NCBI RefSeq assembly: GCF_023856365.1
Contig: NC_064548.1
Location: forward strand, 4,887,501-4,951,500
Reading direction: 5' to 3'
Source of the DNA: Brienomyrus brachyistius
Taxonomy: Eukaryota; Chordata; Actinopteri; Osteoglossiformes; Mormyridae
DNA length: 64,000 nt
Shown here: in pieces, positions 10,925 through 21,430 of the stretch
Position numbering within the stretch: the first letter of the stretch is position 1
How the letters are laid out: each line of letters opens with the position of its first letter
Made by a program: the position numbers and the translations under genes
The notes under the pieces: model-generated
What the model was told of the DNA's origin: nothing
The model's input: the letters and a program-made list of their open reading frames with translations, nothing else
The model's database searches: none

Positions 10925-11006
10925 GGTAGTGTGGCCGAGCGGTCCAAGGCGCTGGATTAAGGCTCCAATCTCTTCGGAGGCGTGGGTACGAATACCACCG
11001 CTGCCA
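10925..11006 (+). tRNA. tRNA-Leu (AAG), copy 36
   Basis: C-A at 27:43, T-loop T55 is A (gtacgaatacc) and a broken T-stem pair. Confidence 0.75.
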
Positions 11007-11233
11007 TGTTTAACTTCTAAGAAGCCTGGTTGCCTGTATTTGTCTAGAGAAAGTTTCCTCACACTAAAAATGCATGTGGGTGTCTAATGTGACTTTCTCT
11101 TGTTGCCGACTCATTGGAGTTCGACCACGATTCAACACAAATCAGCGTACAAGACCTGCCTGTTTCTCTTAGGATACCTATTGTGTATAAAGCTTCTTCA
11201 TATGAGCCGAACTGCAAAACAAAGATTAACATG

Positions 11234-11315
11234 GGTAGTGTGGCTGAGCGGTCCAAAGCGCTGGATTAAGGCTCCAGTCTCTTCGGAGGCGTGTGTTCGA
11301 ATCCCAGCGCTGCCA
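11234..11315 (+). tRNA. tRNA-Leu (AAG), copy 37
   Basis: A box tggctgagcgg, D-stem ccaaagcg, T-stem gtgtg/cccag. T-loop intact. Confidence 0.82.
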
Positions 11316-11542
11316 TATTTAACTTCTAAGAAGCCTGGTTGTCTGTATTTGTCTAGAGAAAGTTTCCTCACACTAAAAATGCATGTGGGTGTCTAATGTG
11401 ACTTTCTCTTGTTGCCGACTCATTGGAGTTCGACCGCGGTTCAACACAAATCAGCATACAAGACCTGCCTGTTTCTCTTAGGATACCTATTGTATATAAA
11501 GCTTCTTCATATGAGCCGAACTGCAAAATAAGGTATAACATG

Positions 11543-11624
11543 GGTAGTGTGGCCGAGCGGTCCAAGGCGCTGGATTTAGGCTCCAGTCTCTTCGGAGGTG
11601 TGGGTTCGAATCCCAGCGCTGCCA
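11543..11624 (+). tRNA. tRNA-Leu (TAG), copy 38
   Basis: ggaggtgtggg and a G-G pair at 49:65. Promoter boxes intact. Confidence 0.9.
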
Positions 11625-11851
11625 TATTTAACTTCTAAGAAGCCTGGTTGTCTGTATTTGTCTAGAGAAAATTTCCTCACGCTAAAAATGCATGTGGGTG
11701 TCTAATGTGACTTTCTCTTGTTGCCGACTCATTGGAGTACGACAACGATTCAACACAAATCAGCAGACAAGACCTGCCAGTTTCTCTTAGGATAACTATT
11801 GTATATAAAGGTTCTTCATATGAGCCGAACTGTAAAACGAAGACTGACCTG

Positions 11852-11933
11852 GGTAGTGTGTCCGAGCGGTCCAAGGCGCTGGATTTAGGCTCCAGTCTCT
11901 TTGGAGGCGTGGGTTCGAATCCCAGCGCTGCCA
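11852..11933 (+). tRNA. tRNA-Leu (TAG), copy 39
   Basis: A box tgtccgagcgg (D-stem G10 is T), variable-arm loop tttg, 49:65 G-G. Confidence 0.83.
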
Positions 11934-12160
11934 TATTTAACTTCTAATAAGCCTGATTGTCTGTATTTGTCTAGAGAAAGTTTCCTCAAACTAAAAATGC
12001 ATGTGCGTGTCTGATGTGACTTTCTCATGTTGCCGACTCATTGGAGTTCGATCGCGGTTCAACACAAATCAGCGTACAAGACCTGCCTGTTTCTCTTCGG
12101 ATACCTATTGTATATAAAGCTTCTTCATATGAGCCGAATTGTAAACCAAAGACTGACATG

Positions 12161-12242
12161 GGTAGTGTGGCCGAGCGGTCCAAGGTGCTGGATTTAGGCT
12201 CCAGTCTCTTCGGAGGCGTGGGTTCGAATCCCAGCGCTGCCA
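12161..12242 (+). tRNA. tRNA-Leu (TAG), copy 40
   Basis: D-stem G-T pair (aaggtg) and 49:65 G-G. Confidence 0.9.
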
Positions 12243-12469
12243 TATTTAACTTCTAAGAAGCCTGGTTGTCTGTATTTGTCTAGAGAAAATTTCCTCACGC
12301 TAAAAATGCATGTGGGTGTCTAATGTGACTTTCTCTTGTGGCTGACTCATTGGAGTTCGACAACGATTCAACACAAATCAGCAGACAAGACCTGCCAGTT
12401 TCTCTTAGGATAACTATTGTATATAAAGGTTCTTCATATGAGCCGAACTGTAAAACAAAGACTGACATG

Positions 12470-12551
12470 GGTAGTGTGGCCGAGCGGTCCAAACCGCTGG
12501 ATTTAGGCTCCAGTCTCTTTGGAGGCGTGTGTTAGAATCCCACCGCTGCCA
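12470..12551 (+). tRNA. tRNA-Leu (TAG), degenerate, copy 41
   Basis: D-stem broken (aaaccg) and T-loop ttagaat. The only TAG copy in the ttagaat group, suggesting conversion of an AAG copy. Confidence 0.7.
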
Positions 12552-12778
12552 TATTTAACTTCTAAGAAGCCTGGTTGTCTGTATTTGTCTAGAGAAAATT
12601 TCCTCACGCTAAAAATGCATGCGGGTGTCTAATGTGACATTCTCTTGTGGTCGACTCATTGGAGTTCGACAACGATTCAACAGAAATTAGCAGACAAGAC
12701 CTGCCTGTTTGTCTTAGAATACCTATTGTATATAAAGGTTCTTAATATGAGCCGAACTGCAAAATAAGGAATAACACG

Positions 12779-12860
12779 GGTAGTGTGGCCGAGCGGTCCA
12801 AGGCGCTGGATTAAGGCTCCAGTCTATTCTGAAGCGTGGGTGCGAATCCCAGCGCTGCCA
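12779..12860 (+). tRNA. tRNA-Leu (AAG), copy 42
   Basis: Copy-9 type with a further change in the variable arm (ctattctgaag). Confidence 0.72.
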
Positions 12861-13087
12861 TATTTAACTTCTAAGAAGCCTGGATGTCTGTATTTGTCTA
12901 GAGAAAATTTCCTCACGCTAAAAATGCATGTGGGTGTCTAATGTGACTTTCTCTTGTTGCCGACTCATTGGAGTTCGACCTCGGTTCAACACAAATCAGC
13001 GTACAAGACCTGCCTGTTTCTCTTAGGATACCTATTGTATATGAAGGTTCTTCATATGAGCCGAACTGTAAAACAAAGACTGACATG

Positions 13088-13169
13088 GGTAGTGTGGCCG
13101 AGCGGTCCAAGCCGCTGGATTAAGTCTCCAGTCTCTTTGGAGGCGTGTGTTAGAATCCCACCGCTGCCA
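13088..13169 (+). tRNA. tRNA-Leu (AAG), degenerate, copy 43
   Basis: D-stem aagccg, anticodon loop ttaagtc, T-loop ttagaat. Probably a pseudogene. Confidence 0.68.
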
Positions 13170-13396
13170 TATTTAACTTCTAAGAAGCCTGGTTGTCTGT
13201 ATTTGTCTAGAGAAAGTTTCCTCACACTAAAAATGCATGTGGGTGTCTAATGTGACTTTCTCATGTTGCCGACTCATTGGAGTTCGACCGCGGTTCAACA
13301 CAAATCAGCAGACAAGACCTGCCTGTTTGTCTTAGAATACCTATTGTATATAAAGGTTCTTCATATGAGCCGAACTGCAAAATAAGGAATAACACG

Positions 13397-13478
13397 GGTA
13401 GTGTGGCCGAGCGGTCCAAGGCGCTGGATTAAAGCTCCAGTCTATTCTGAGGCGTGGGTGCGAATCCCAGCGTTGCTA
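13397..13478 (+). tRNA. Leu-type tRNA with anticodon AAA (Phe codon), copy 44
   Basis: Loop ttaaagc gives anticodon AAA. The acceptor reads cgttgcta, leaving several G-T pairs. The T-loop is tgcgaat and the variable arm is disrupted. Confidence 0.7.
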
Positions 13479-13705
13479 TATTTAACTTCTAAGAAGCCTG
13501 GTTGTCTGTATTTGTCAAGAGAAAGTTTCCTCACACTAAAAATGCATGTGGGTGTCTAATGTGACTTTCACTTGTTGCCGACTCATTGGAGTTCGACCGC
13601 GGTTCAACACAATTCAGCGTACAAGACCTGCCTGTTTCTCTTAGGATACCTATTGTGTATAAAGCTTCTTCATATGAGCCGAACTGTGAAACAAAGACTG
13701 ACATG

Positions 13706-13787
13706 GGTAGTGTGGCCGAGCGGTCCAAGGCGCTGGATTAAGGCTCCAATCTCTTCGGAGGCGTGGGTTCGAATCCCACCGCTGCCA
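13706..13787 (+). tRNA. tRNA-Leu (AAG), copy 45
   Basis: Only defect is C-A at 27:43 (tccaatc). The commonest AAG form in the right half. Confidence 0.9.
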
Positions 13788-14014
13788 TGTTTAACTTCTA
13801 AGAAGCCTGGTTGCCTGTATTTGTCTAGAGAAAGTTTCCTCACACTAAAAATGCATGTGGGTGTCTAATGTGACTTTCTCTTGTTGCCGACTCATTGGAG
13901 TTCGACCACGGTTCAACACAAATCAGCAGACAAGACCTGCCTGTTTCTCTTAGGATACCTATTGTATATAAAGGTTCTTCATATGAGCCGAACTGTGAAA
14001 TAAAGACTGACATG

Positions 14015-14096
14015 GGTAGTGTGGCCGAGCGGTCCAAGGCGCTGGATTAAGGCTCCAATCTCTTCGGAAGCGTGGGTTCGAATCCCACCGCTGCCA
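14015..14096 (+). tRNA. tRNA-Leu (AAG), copy 46
   Basis: C-A at 27:43 plus ggaagcg after the variable arm. Confidence 0.87.
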
Positions 14097-14323
14097 TGTT
14101 TAACTTCTAAGAAGCCTGGTTGCCTGTATTTGTCTAGAGAAAGTTTCCTCACACTAAAAATGCATGTGGGTGTCTAATGTGACTTTCTCTTGATGCCGAC
14201 TCATTGGAGTTCGACCACGGTTCAACACAAATCAGCGTACAAGACCTGCCTGTTTCTCTTAGGATACCTATTGTGTATAAAGCTTCTTCATATGAGCCGA
14301 ACTGCAAAACAAAGATTAACATG

Positions 14324-14405
14324 GGTAGTGTGGCTGAGCGGTCCAAAGCGCTGGATTAAGGCTCCAGTCTCTTCGGAGGCGTGTGTTCGAATCCCAGCGC
14401 TGCCA
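14324..14405 (+). tRNA. tRNA-Leu (AAG), copy 47
   Basis: Identical variant set to copy 37, ten units upstream. Confidence 0.82.
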
Positions 14406-14632
14406 TATTTAACTTCTAAGAAGCCTGGTTGTCTGTATTTGTCTAGAGAAAGTTTCCTCACACTAAAAATGCATGTGGGTGTCTAATGTGACTTTCTCTT
14501 GTTGCCGACTCATTGGAGTTCGACCGCGGTTCAACACAAATCAGCATACAAGACCTGCCTGTTTCTCTTAGGATACCTATTGTATATAAAGCTTCTTCAT
14601 ATGAGCCGAACTGCAAAATAAGGTATAACATG

Positions 14633-14714
14633 GGTAGTGTGGCCGAGCGGTCCAAGGCGCTGGATTTAGGCTCCAGTCTCTTCGGAGGTGTGGGTTCGAA
14701 TCCCAGCGCTGCCA
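14633..14714 (+). tRNA. tRNA-Leu (TAG), copy 48
   Basis: Identical to copy 38, ten units upstream. Confidence 0.9.
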
Positions 14715-14941
14715 TATTTAACTTCTAAGAAGCCTGGTTGTCTGTATTTGTCTAGAGAAAATTTCCTCACGCTAAAAATGCATGTGGGTGTCTAATGTGA
14801 CTTTCTCTTGTGGCTGACTCATTGGAGTTCGACAACGATTCAACACAAATCAGCAGACAAGACCTGCCAGTTTCTCTTAGGATAACTATTGTATATAAAG
14901 CTTCTTCATATGAGCCGAACTGTGAAACAAAGACTGACATG

Positions 14942-15023
14942 GGTAGTGTGGCCGAGCGGTCCAAGGCGCTGGATTAAGGCTCCAATCTCTTCGGAGGCGT
15001 GAGTTCGAATCCCACCGCTGCCA
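14942..15023 (+). tRNA. tRNA-Leu (AAG), copy 49
   Basis: C-A at 27:43 and T-stem gtgag. T-loop intact. Confidence 0.85.
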
Positions 15024-15250
15024 TGTTTAACTTCTAAGAAGCCTGGTTGCCTGTATTTGTCTAGAGAAAGTTTCCTCACACTAAAAATGCATGTGGGTGT
15101 CTAATGTGACTTTCTCTTGTTGCCGACTCATTGGAGTTCGACTACGGTTCAACACAAATCAGCAGACAAGACCTGCCTGTTTCTCTTAGGATACCTATTG
15201 TATATAAAGGTTCTTCATATGAGCCGAATTGAAAAGCAAAGAATGACATC

Positions 15251-15332
15251 GGAAGTGCGGCTGAGCGGTCCAAGGCGCTTGATTAATGCTCCAGTCTCTT
15301 CGAAGGCGTGGGTTCGAATCCCAGTGCTGCCA
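15251..15332 (+). tRNA. Leu-type tRNA with anticodon AAT (Ile codon), divergent, copy 50
   Basis: Loop ttaatgc gives anticodon AAT. The 5' end is ggaagtgcggctgagcgg, the anticodon stem is cttga/tccag and the 3' end is agtgctgcca. The most divergent copy of the array; its linker also differs. Confidence 0.72.
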
Positions 15333-15559
15333 TGTTTAACTTCTAAGAAGCCTGGTTGTCTGTATTTGTCTAGAGAAAGTTTCCTCACACTAAAAATGCA
15401 TGTGGGTGTCTAATGTGACTTTCTCATGTTGCCGACTCATTGGAGTTCGACCACGGTTCAACACAAATCAGCAGACAAGACCTGCCTGTTTGTCTTAGAA
15501 TACCTATTGTATATAAAGGTTCTTCATATGAGCCGAACTGCAAAATAAGGAATAACACG

Positions 15560-15641
15560 GGTAGTGTGGCCGAGCGATCCAAGGCGCTGGATTTAGGCTC
15601 CAGTCTCTTTGGAGGCGTGGGTTCGAATCCCAGCGCTGCCA
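15560..15641 (+). tRNA. tRNA-Leu (TAG), copy 51
   Basis: D-loop gcgatcc, variable-arm loop tttg, 49:65 G-G. Confidence 0.86.
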
Positions 15642-15868
15642 TGTTTAACTTCTAAGAAGCCTGGATGTCTGTATTTGTCTAGAGAAAATTTCCTCACGCT
15701 AAAAATGCATGTGGGTGTCTAATGTGACTTTCTCTTGTGGTCGACTCATTGGAGTTCGACAACGATTCAACACAAATTAGCATACAAGACCTGCCTGTTT
15801 GTCTTAGAATACCTATTGTATATAAAGGTTCTTCATATGAGCCGAACTGCAAAATAAGGAATAACACG

Positions 15869-15950
15869 GGTAGTGTGGCCAAGCGGTCCAAGGCGCTGGA
15901 TTAAGGCTCCAGTCTATTCTGAGGCATGGGTGCGAATCCCAGCGCTGCCA
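15869..15950 (+). tRNA. tRNA-Leu (AAG), copy 52
   Basis: A box tggccaagcgg, variable arm ctattctgag, T-stem atggg, T-loop tgcgaat. Confidence 0.7.
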
Positions 15951-16177
15951 TATTTAACTTCTAAGAAGCCTGGATGTCTGTATTTGTCTAGAGAAAATTT
16001 CCTCACGCTAAAAATGCATGTGGGTGTCTAATGTGACTTTCTCTTGTGGCCGACTCATTGGAGTTCGACCTCGGTTCAACACAAATCAGCGTACAAGACC
16101 TGCCTGTTTCTCTTAGTATACCTATTGTGTATAAAGCTTCTTCATATGAGCCGAACTGTGAAACAAAGACTGACATG

Positions 16178-16259
16178 GGTAGTGTGGCCGAGCGGTCCAA
16201 GGCGCTGGATTAAGGCTCCAATCTCTTCGGAGGCGTGGGTTCGAATCCCACCGCTGCCA
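16178..16259 (+). tRNA. tRNA-Leu (AAG), copy 53
   Basis: Same as copy 45. Confidence 0.9.
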
Positions 16260-16486
16260 TGTTTAACTTCTAAGAAGCCTGGTTGCCTGTATTTGTCTAC
16301 AGAAAGTTTACTCACACTAAAAATGCATGTGGGTGTCTAATGTGATTTTCTCTTGTTGCCGACTCATTGGAGTTCGACCTCGGTTCAACACAAATCAGCG
16401 TACAAGACCTGCCTGTTTCTCTTAAGATACCTATTGTATATAAAGCTTCTTCATATGAGCCGAACTGCAAAATAAAGATTAACATG

Positions 16487-16568
16487 GGTAGTGTGGCCGA
16501 GCGATCCAAGGCGCTGGATTAAAGCTCCAGTCTATTCTGAGGCGTGGGTGCGAATCCCAGCGTTGCTA
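16487..16568 (+). tRNA. Leu-type tRNA with anticodon AAA, copy 54
   Basis: Loop ttaaagc as in copy 44, plus D-loop gcgatcc. Acceptor cgttgcta. Confidence 0.7.
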
Positions 16569-16795
16569 TATTTAACTTCTAAGAAGCCTGGTTGTCTGTA
16601 TTTGTCTAGAGAAAGTTTCCTCACACTAAAAATGCATGTGGGTGTCTAATGTGACTTTCTCTTGTTGCCGACTCATTGGAGTTCGACCGCGGTTCAACAC
16701 AATTCAGCGTACAAGACCTGCCTGTTTCTCTTAGGATACCTATTGTGTATAAAGCTTCTTCATATGAGCCGAACTGGGAAACAAAGACTGACATG

Positions 16796-16877
16796 GGTAG
16801 TGTGGCCGAGCGGTCCAAGGCGCTGGATTAAGGCTCCAATCTCTTCGGAGGCGTGGGTTCGAATCCCACCGCTGCCA
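16796..16877 (+). tRNA. tRNA-Leu (AAG), copy 55
   Basis: Same as copy 45. Confidence 0.9.
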
Positions 16878-17104
16878 TGTTTAACTTCTAAGAAGCCTGG
16901 TTGCCTGTATTTGTCTAGAGAAAGTTTCCTCACACTAAAAATGCATGTTGGTGTCTAATGTGATTTTCTCTTGTTGCCGACTCATTGGAGTTCGACCTCG
17001 GTTCAACACAAATCAGCGTACAAGACCTGCCTGTTTCTCTTAGGATACCTATTGTGTATAAAGCTTCTTCATATGAGTCGAACTGTAAAACAAAGACTGA
17101 CATG

Positions 17105-17186
17105 GGTAGTGTGGCCGAGCGGTCCAAGGCGCTGGATTAAGGCTCCAGTCTCTTCGGAGGCGTGGGTTCGAATCCCAGCGCTGCCA
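17105..17186 (+). tRNA. tRNA-Leu (AAG), copy 56
   Basis: Anticodon stem fully paired; only the G-G pair at 49:65 departs from consensus. Among the best AAG copies. Confidence 0.92.
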
Positions 17187-17413
17187 TGTTTAACTTCTAA
17201 GAAGCCTGGTTGTCTGTATTTGTCTAGAGAAAATTTCCTCACGCTAAAAATGCATGTGGGTGTCTAATGTGACATTCTCATGTTGCCGACTCATTGGAGT
17301 TCAACCGCGGTTCAACACAAATCAGCAGACAAGACCTGCCTGTGTCTCTTAGGATAACTATTGTATATGAAGGTTCTTCATATGAGCCGAACTGTAAAAC
17401 AAAGACTAACACG

Positions 17414-17495
17414 GGTAGTGTGGCCGAGCGGTCCAAGGCGCTGGATTTAGGCTCCAGTCTCTTTGGAGGCGTGGGTTTGAATCCCAGCGCTGCCA
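17414..17495 (+). tRNA. tRNA-Leu (TAG), copy 57
   Basis: T-loop C56 is T (gtttgaatcc), variable-arm loop tttg, 49:65 G-G. First unit of a repeated multi-unit block. Confidence 0.82.
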
Positions 17496-17722
17496 TGTTT
17501 AACTTCTAAGAAGCCTGGATGTCTGTATTTGTCTAGAGAAAATTTCCTCACGCTAAAAATTCATGTGGGTGTCTAATGTGACATTCTCTTGTGGTCGACT
17601 CATTGGAGTTCGACAACGATTCAACACAAATTAGCATACAAGACCTGCCTGTTTCTCTTAGGATACCTATTGTATATAAAGCTTCTTCATATGAGCCGAA
17701 CTGCAAAATAAAGATTAACATG

Positions 17723-17804
17723 GGTAGTGTGGCCGAGCGGTCCAAGGCGCTGGATTAAATCTCCAGTCTATTCTGAGGCGTGGGTGCGAATCCCAGCGTT
17801 GCTA
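17723..17804 (+). tRNA. Leu-type tRNA with anticodon AAA, copy 58
   Basis: Loop ttaaatc, a second route to anticodon AAA. Variable arm ctattctgag, T-loop tgcgaat, acceptor cgttgcta. Confidence 0.7.
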
Positions 17805-18031
17805 TATTTAACTTCTAAGAAGCCTGGTTGTCTGTATTTGTCTAGAGAAAGTTTCCTCACACTAAAAATGCATGTGGGTGTCTAATGTGACTTTCTCTTG
17901 TTGCCGACTCATTGGAGTTCGACCGCGGTTCAACACAATTCAGCTTACAAGACCTGCCTGTTTCTCTTAGGATACCTATTGTGTATAAAGCTTCTTCATA
18001 TGAGCCGAACTGTGAAACAAAGACTGACATG

Positions 18032-18113
18032 GGTAGTGTGGCCGAGCGGTCCAAGGCGCTGGATTAAGGCTCCAATCTCTTCGGAGGCGTGAGTTCGAAT
18101 CCCACCGCTGCCA
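18032..18113 (+). tRNA. tRNA-Leu (AAG), copy 59
   Basis: Same as copy 49. Confidence 0.85.
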
Positions 18114-18340
18114 TGTTTAACTTCTAAGAAGCCTGGTTGCCTGTATTTGTATAGAGAAAGTTTCCTCACACTAAAAATGCATGTTGGTGTCTAATGTGAC
18201 TTTCTCTTGTTGCCGACTCATTGGAGTTCGACCTCGGTTCAACACAAATCAGCGTACAAGACCTGCCTGTTTCTCTTAGGATACCTATTGTGTATAAAGC
18301 TTCTTCATATGAGCCGAACTGGGAAACAAAGACTGACATG

Positions 18341-18422
18341 GGTAGTGTGGCCGAGCGGTCCAAGGCGCTGGATTAAGGCTCCAATCTCTTCGGAGGCGTG
18401 GGTTCGAATCCCACCGCTGCCA
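18341..18422 (+). tRNA. tRNA-Leu (AAG), copy 60
   Basis: Same as copy 45; the linker before it has actgggaaac. Confidence 0.9.
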
Positions 18423-18649
18423 TGTTTAACTTCTAAGAAGCCTGGTTGCCTGTATTTGTCTAGAGAAAGTTTCCTCACACTAAAAATGCATGTTGGTGTC
18501 TAATGTGATTTTCTCTTGTTGCCGACTCATTGGAGTTCGACCTCGGTTCAACACAAATCAGCGTACAAGACCTGCCTGTTTCTCTTAGGATACCTATTGT
18601 GTATAAAGCTTCTTCATATGAGTCGAACTGTAAAACAAAGACTGACATG

Positions 18650-18731
18650 GGTAGTGTGGCCGAGCGGTCCAAGGCGCTGGATTAAGGCTCCAATCTCTTC
18701 GGAGGCGTGGGTTCGAATCCCACCGCTGCCA
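18650..18731 (+). tRNA. tRNA-Leu (AAG), copy 61
   Basis: Same as copy 45; the linker before it has gagtcgaactg. Confidence 0.9.
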
Positions 18732-18958
18732 TGTTTAACTTCTAAGAAGCCTGGTTGCCTGTATTTGTCTAGAGAAAGTTTCCTCACACTAAAAATGCAT
18801 GTTGGTGTCTAATGTGATTTTCTCTTGTTGCCGACTCATTGGAGTTCTTCCTCGGTTCAACACAAATCAGCGTACAAGACCTGCCTGTTTCTCTTAGGAT
18901 ACCTATTGTGTATAAAGCTTCTTCATATGAGTCGAACTGTAAAACAAAGACTGACATG

Positions 18959-19040
18959 GGTAGTGTGGCCGAGCGGTCCAAGGCGCTGGATTAAGGCTCC
19001 AGTCTCTTCGGAGGCGTGGGTTCGAATCCCAGCGCTGCCA
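18959..19040 (+). tRNA. tRNA-Leu (AAG), copy 62
   Basis: Same as copy 56. Confidence 0.92.
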
Positions 19041-19267
19041 TGTTTAACTTCTAAGAAGCCTGGTTGTCTGTATTTGTCTAGAGAAAATTTCCTCACGCTA
19101 AAAATGCATGTGGGTGTCTAATGTGACATTCTCATGTTGCCGACTCATTGGAGTTCAACCGCGGTTCAACACAAATCAGCAGACAAGACCTGCCTGTGTC
19201 TCTTAGGATAACTATTGTATATGAAGGTTCTTCATATGAGCCGAACTGTAAAACAAAGACTAACACG

Positions 19268-19349
19268 GGTAGTGTGGCCGAGCGGTCCAAGGCGCTGGAT
19301 TTAGGCTCCAGTCTCTTTGGAGGCGTGGGTTTGAATCCCAGCGCTGCCA
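19268..19349 (+). tRNA. tRNA-Leu (TAG), copy 63
   Basis: Same as copy 57, exactly 1854 bp (six units) downstream. Confidence 0.82.
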
Positions 19350-19576
19350 TGTTTAACTTCTAAGAAGCCTGGATGTCTGTATTTGTCTAGAGAAAATTTC
19401 CTCACGCTAAAAATTCATGTGGGTGTCTAATGTGACATTCTCTTGTGGTCGACTCATTGGAGTTCGACAACGATTCAACACAAATTAGCATACAAGACCT
19501 GCCTGTTTCTCTTAGGATACCTATTGTATATAAAGCTTCTTCATATGAGCCGAACTGCAAAATAAAGATTAACATG

Positions 19577-19658
19577 GGTAGTGTGGCCGAGCGGTCCAAG
19601 GCGCTGGATTAAATCTCCAGTCTATTCTGAGGCGTGGGTGCGAATCCCAGCGTTGCTA
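19577..19658 (+). tRNA. Leu-type tRNA with anticodon AAA, copy 64
   Basis: Same as copy 58, 1854 bp downstream. Confidence 0.7.
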
Positions 19659-19885
19659 TATTTAACTTCTAAGAAGCCTGGTTGTCTGTATTTGTCTAGA
19701 GAAAGTTTCCTCACACTAAAAATGCATGTGGGTGTCTAATGTGACTTTCTCTTGTTGCCGACTCATTGGAGTTCGACCGCGGTTCAACACAATTCAGCTT
19801 ACAAGACCTGCCTGTTTCTCTTAGGATACCTATTGTGTATAAAGCTTCTTCATATGAGCCGAACTGTGAAACAAAGACTGACATG

Positions 19886-19967
19886 GGTAGTGTGGCCGAG
19901 CGGTCCAAGGCGCTGGATTAAGGCTCCAATCTCTTCGGAGGCGTGAGTTCGAATCCCACCGCTGCCA
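19886..19967 (+). tRNA. tRNA-Leu (AAG), copy 65
   Basis: Same as copy 59, 1854 bp downstream. Confidence 0.85.
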
Positions 19968-20194
19968 TGTTTAACTTCTAAGAAGCCTGGTTGCCTGTAT
20001 TTGTATAGAGAAAGTTTCCTCACACTAAAAATGCATGTTGGTGTCTAATGTGACTTTCTCTTGTTGCCGACTCATTGGAGTTCGACCTCGGTTCAACACA
20101 AATCAGCGTACAAGACCTGCCTGTTTCTCTTAGGATACCTATTGTGTATAAAGCTTCTTCATATGAGCCGAACTGGGAAACAAAGACTGACATG

Positions 20195-20276
20195 GGTAGT
20201 GTGGCCGAGCGGTCCAAGGCGCTGGATTAAGGCTCCAATCTCTTCGGAGGCGTGGGTTCGAATCCCACCGCTGCCA
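20195..20276 (+). tRNA. tRNA-Leu (AAG), copy 66
   Basis: Same as copy 60, 1854 bp downstream. Confidence 0.9.
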
Positions 20277-20503
20277 TGTTTAACTTCTAAGAAGCCTGGT
20301 TGCCTGTATTTGTCTAGAGAAAGTTTCCTCACACTAAAAATGCATGTTGGTGTCTAATGTGATTTTCTCTTGTTGCCGACTCATTGGAGTTCGACCTCGG
20401 TTCAACACAAATCAGCGTACAAGACCTGCCTGTTTCTCTTAGGATACCTATTGTGTATAAAGCTTCTTCATATGAGTCGAACTGTAAAACAAAGACTGAC
20501 ATG

Positions 20504-20585
20504 GGTAGTGTGGCCGAGCGGTCCAAGGCGCTGGATTAAGGCTCCAGTCTCTTCGGAGGCGTGGGTTCGAATCCCAGCGCTGCCA
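20504..20585 (+). tRNA. tRNA-Leu (AAG), copy 67
   Basis: Same as copies 56 and 62; the unit expected from copy 61 is missing here. Confidence 0.92.
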
Positions 20586-20812
20586 TGTTTAACTTCTAAG
20601 AAGCCTGGTTGTCTGTATTTGTCTAGAGAAAATTTCCTCACGCTAAAAATGCATGTGGGTGTCTAATGTGACATTCTCATGTTGCCGACTCATTGGAGTT
20701 CGACCTCGGTTCAACACAAATTAGCATACAAGACCTGCCTGTTTCTCTTAGGATACCTATTGTATATAAAGCTTCTTCATATGAGCCGAACTGCAAAATA
20801 AAGATTAACATG

Positions 20813-20894
20813 GGTAGTGTGGCCGAGCGGTCCAAGGCGCTGGATTAAATCTCCAGTCTATTCTGAGGCGTGGGTGCGAATCCCAGCGTTGCTA
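20813..20894 (+). tRNA. Leu-type tRNA with anticodon AAA, copy 68
   Basis: Same as copies 58 and 64. Confidence 0.7.
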
Positions 20895-21121
20895 TATTTA
20901 ACTTCTAAGAAGCCTGGTTGTCTGTATTTGTCTAGAGAAAGTTTCCTCACACTAAAAATGCATGTGGGTGTCTAATGTGACTTTCTCTTGTTGCCGACTC
21001 ATTGGAGTTCGACCGCGGTTCAACACAATTCAGCTTACAAGACCTGCCTGTTTCTCTTAGGATACCTATTGTGTATAAAGCTTCTTCATATGAGCCGAAC
21101 TGTGAAACAAAGACTGACATG

Positions 21122-21203
21122 GGTAGTGTGGCCGAGCGGTCCAAGGCGCTGGATTAAGGCTCCAATCTCTTCGGAGGCGTGAGTTCGAATCCCACCGCTG
21201 CCA
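21122..21203 (+). tRNA. tRNA-Leu (AAG), copy 69
   Basis: Same as copies 59 and 65. Confidence 0.85.
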
Positions 21204-21430
21204 TGTTTAACTTCTAAGAAGCCTGGTTGCCTGTATTTGTATAGAGAAAGTTTCCTCACACTAAAAATGCATGTTGGTGTCTAATGTGACTTTCTCTTGT
21301 TGCCGACTCATTGGAGTTCGACCTCGGTTCAACACAAATCAGCGTACAAGACCTGCCTGTTTCTCTTAGGATACCTATTGTGTATAAAGCTTCTTCATAT
21401 GAGTCGAACTGTAAAACAAAGACTGACATG

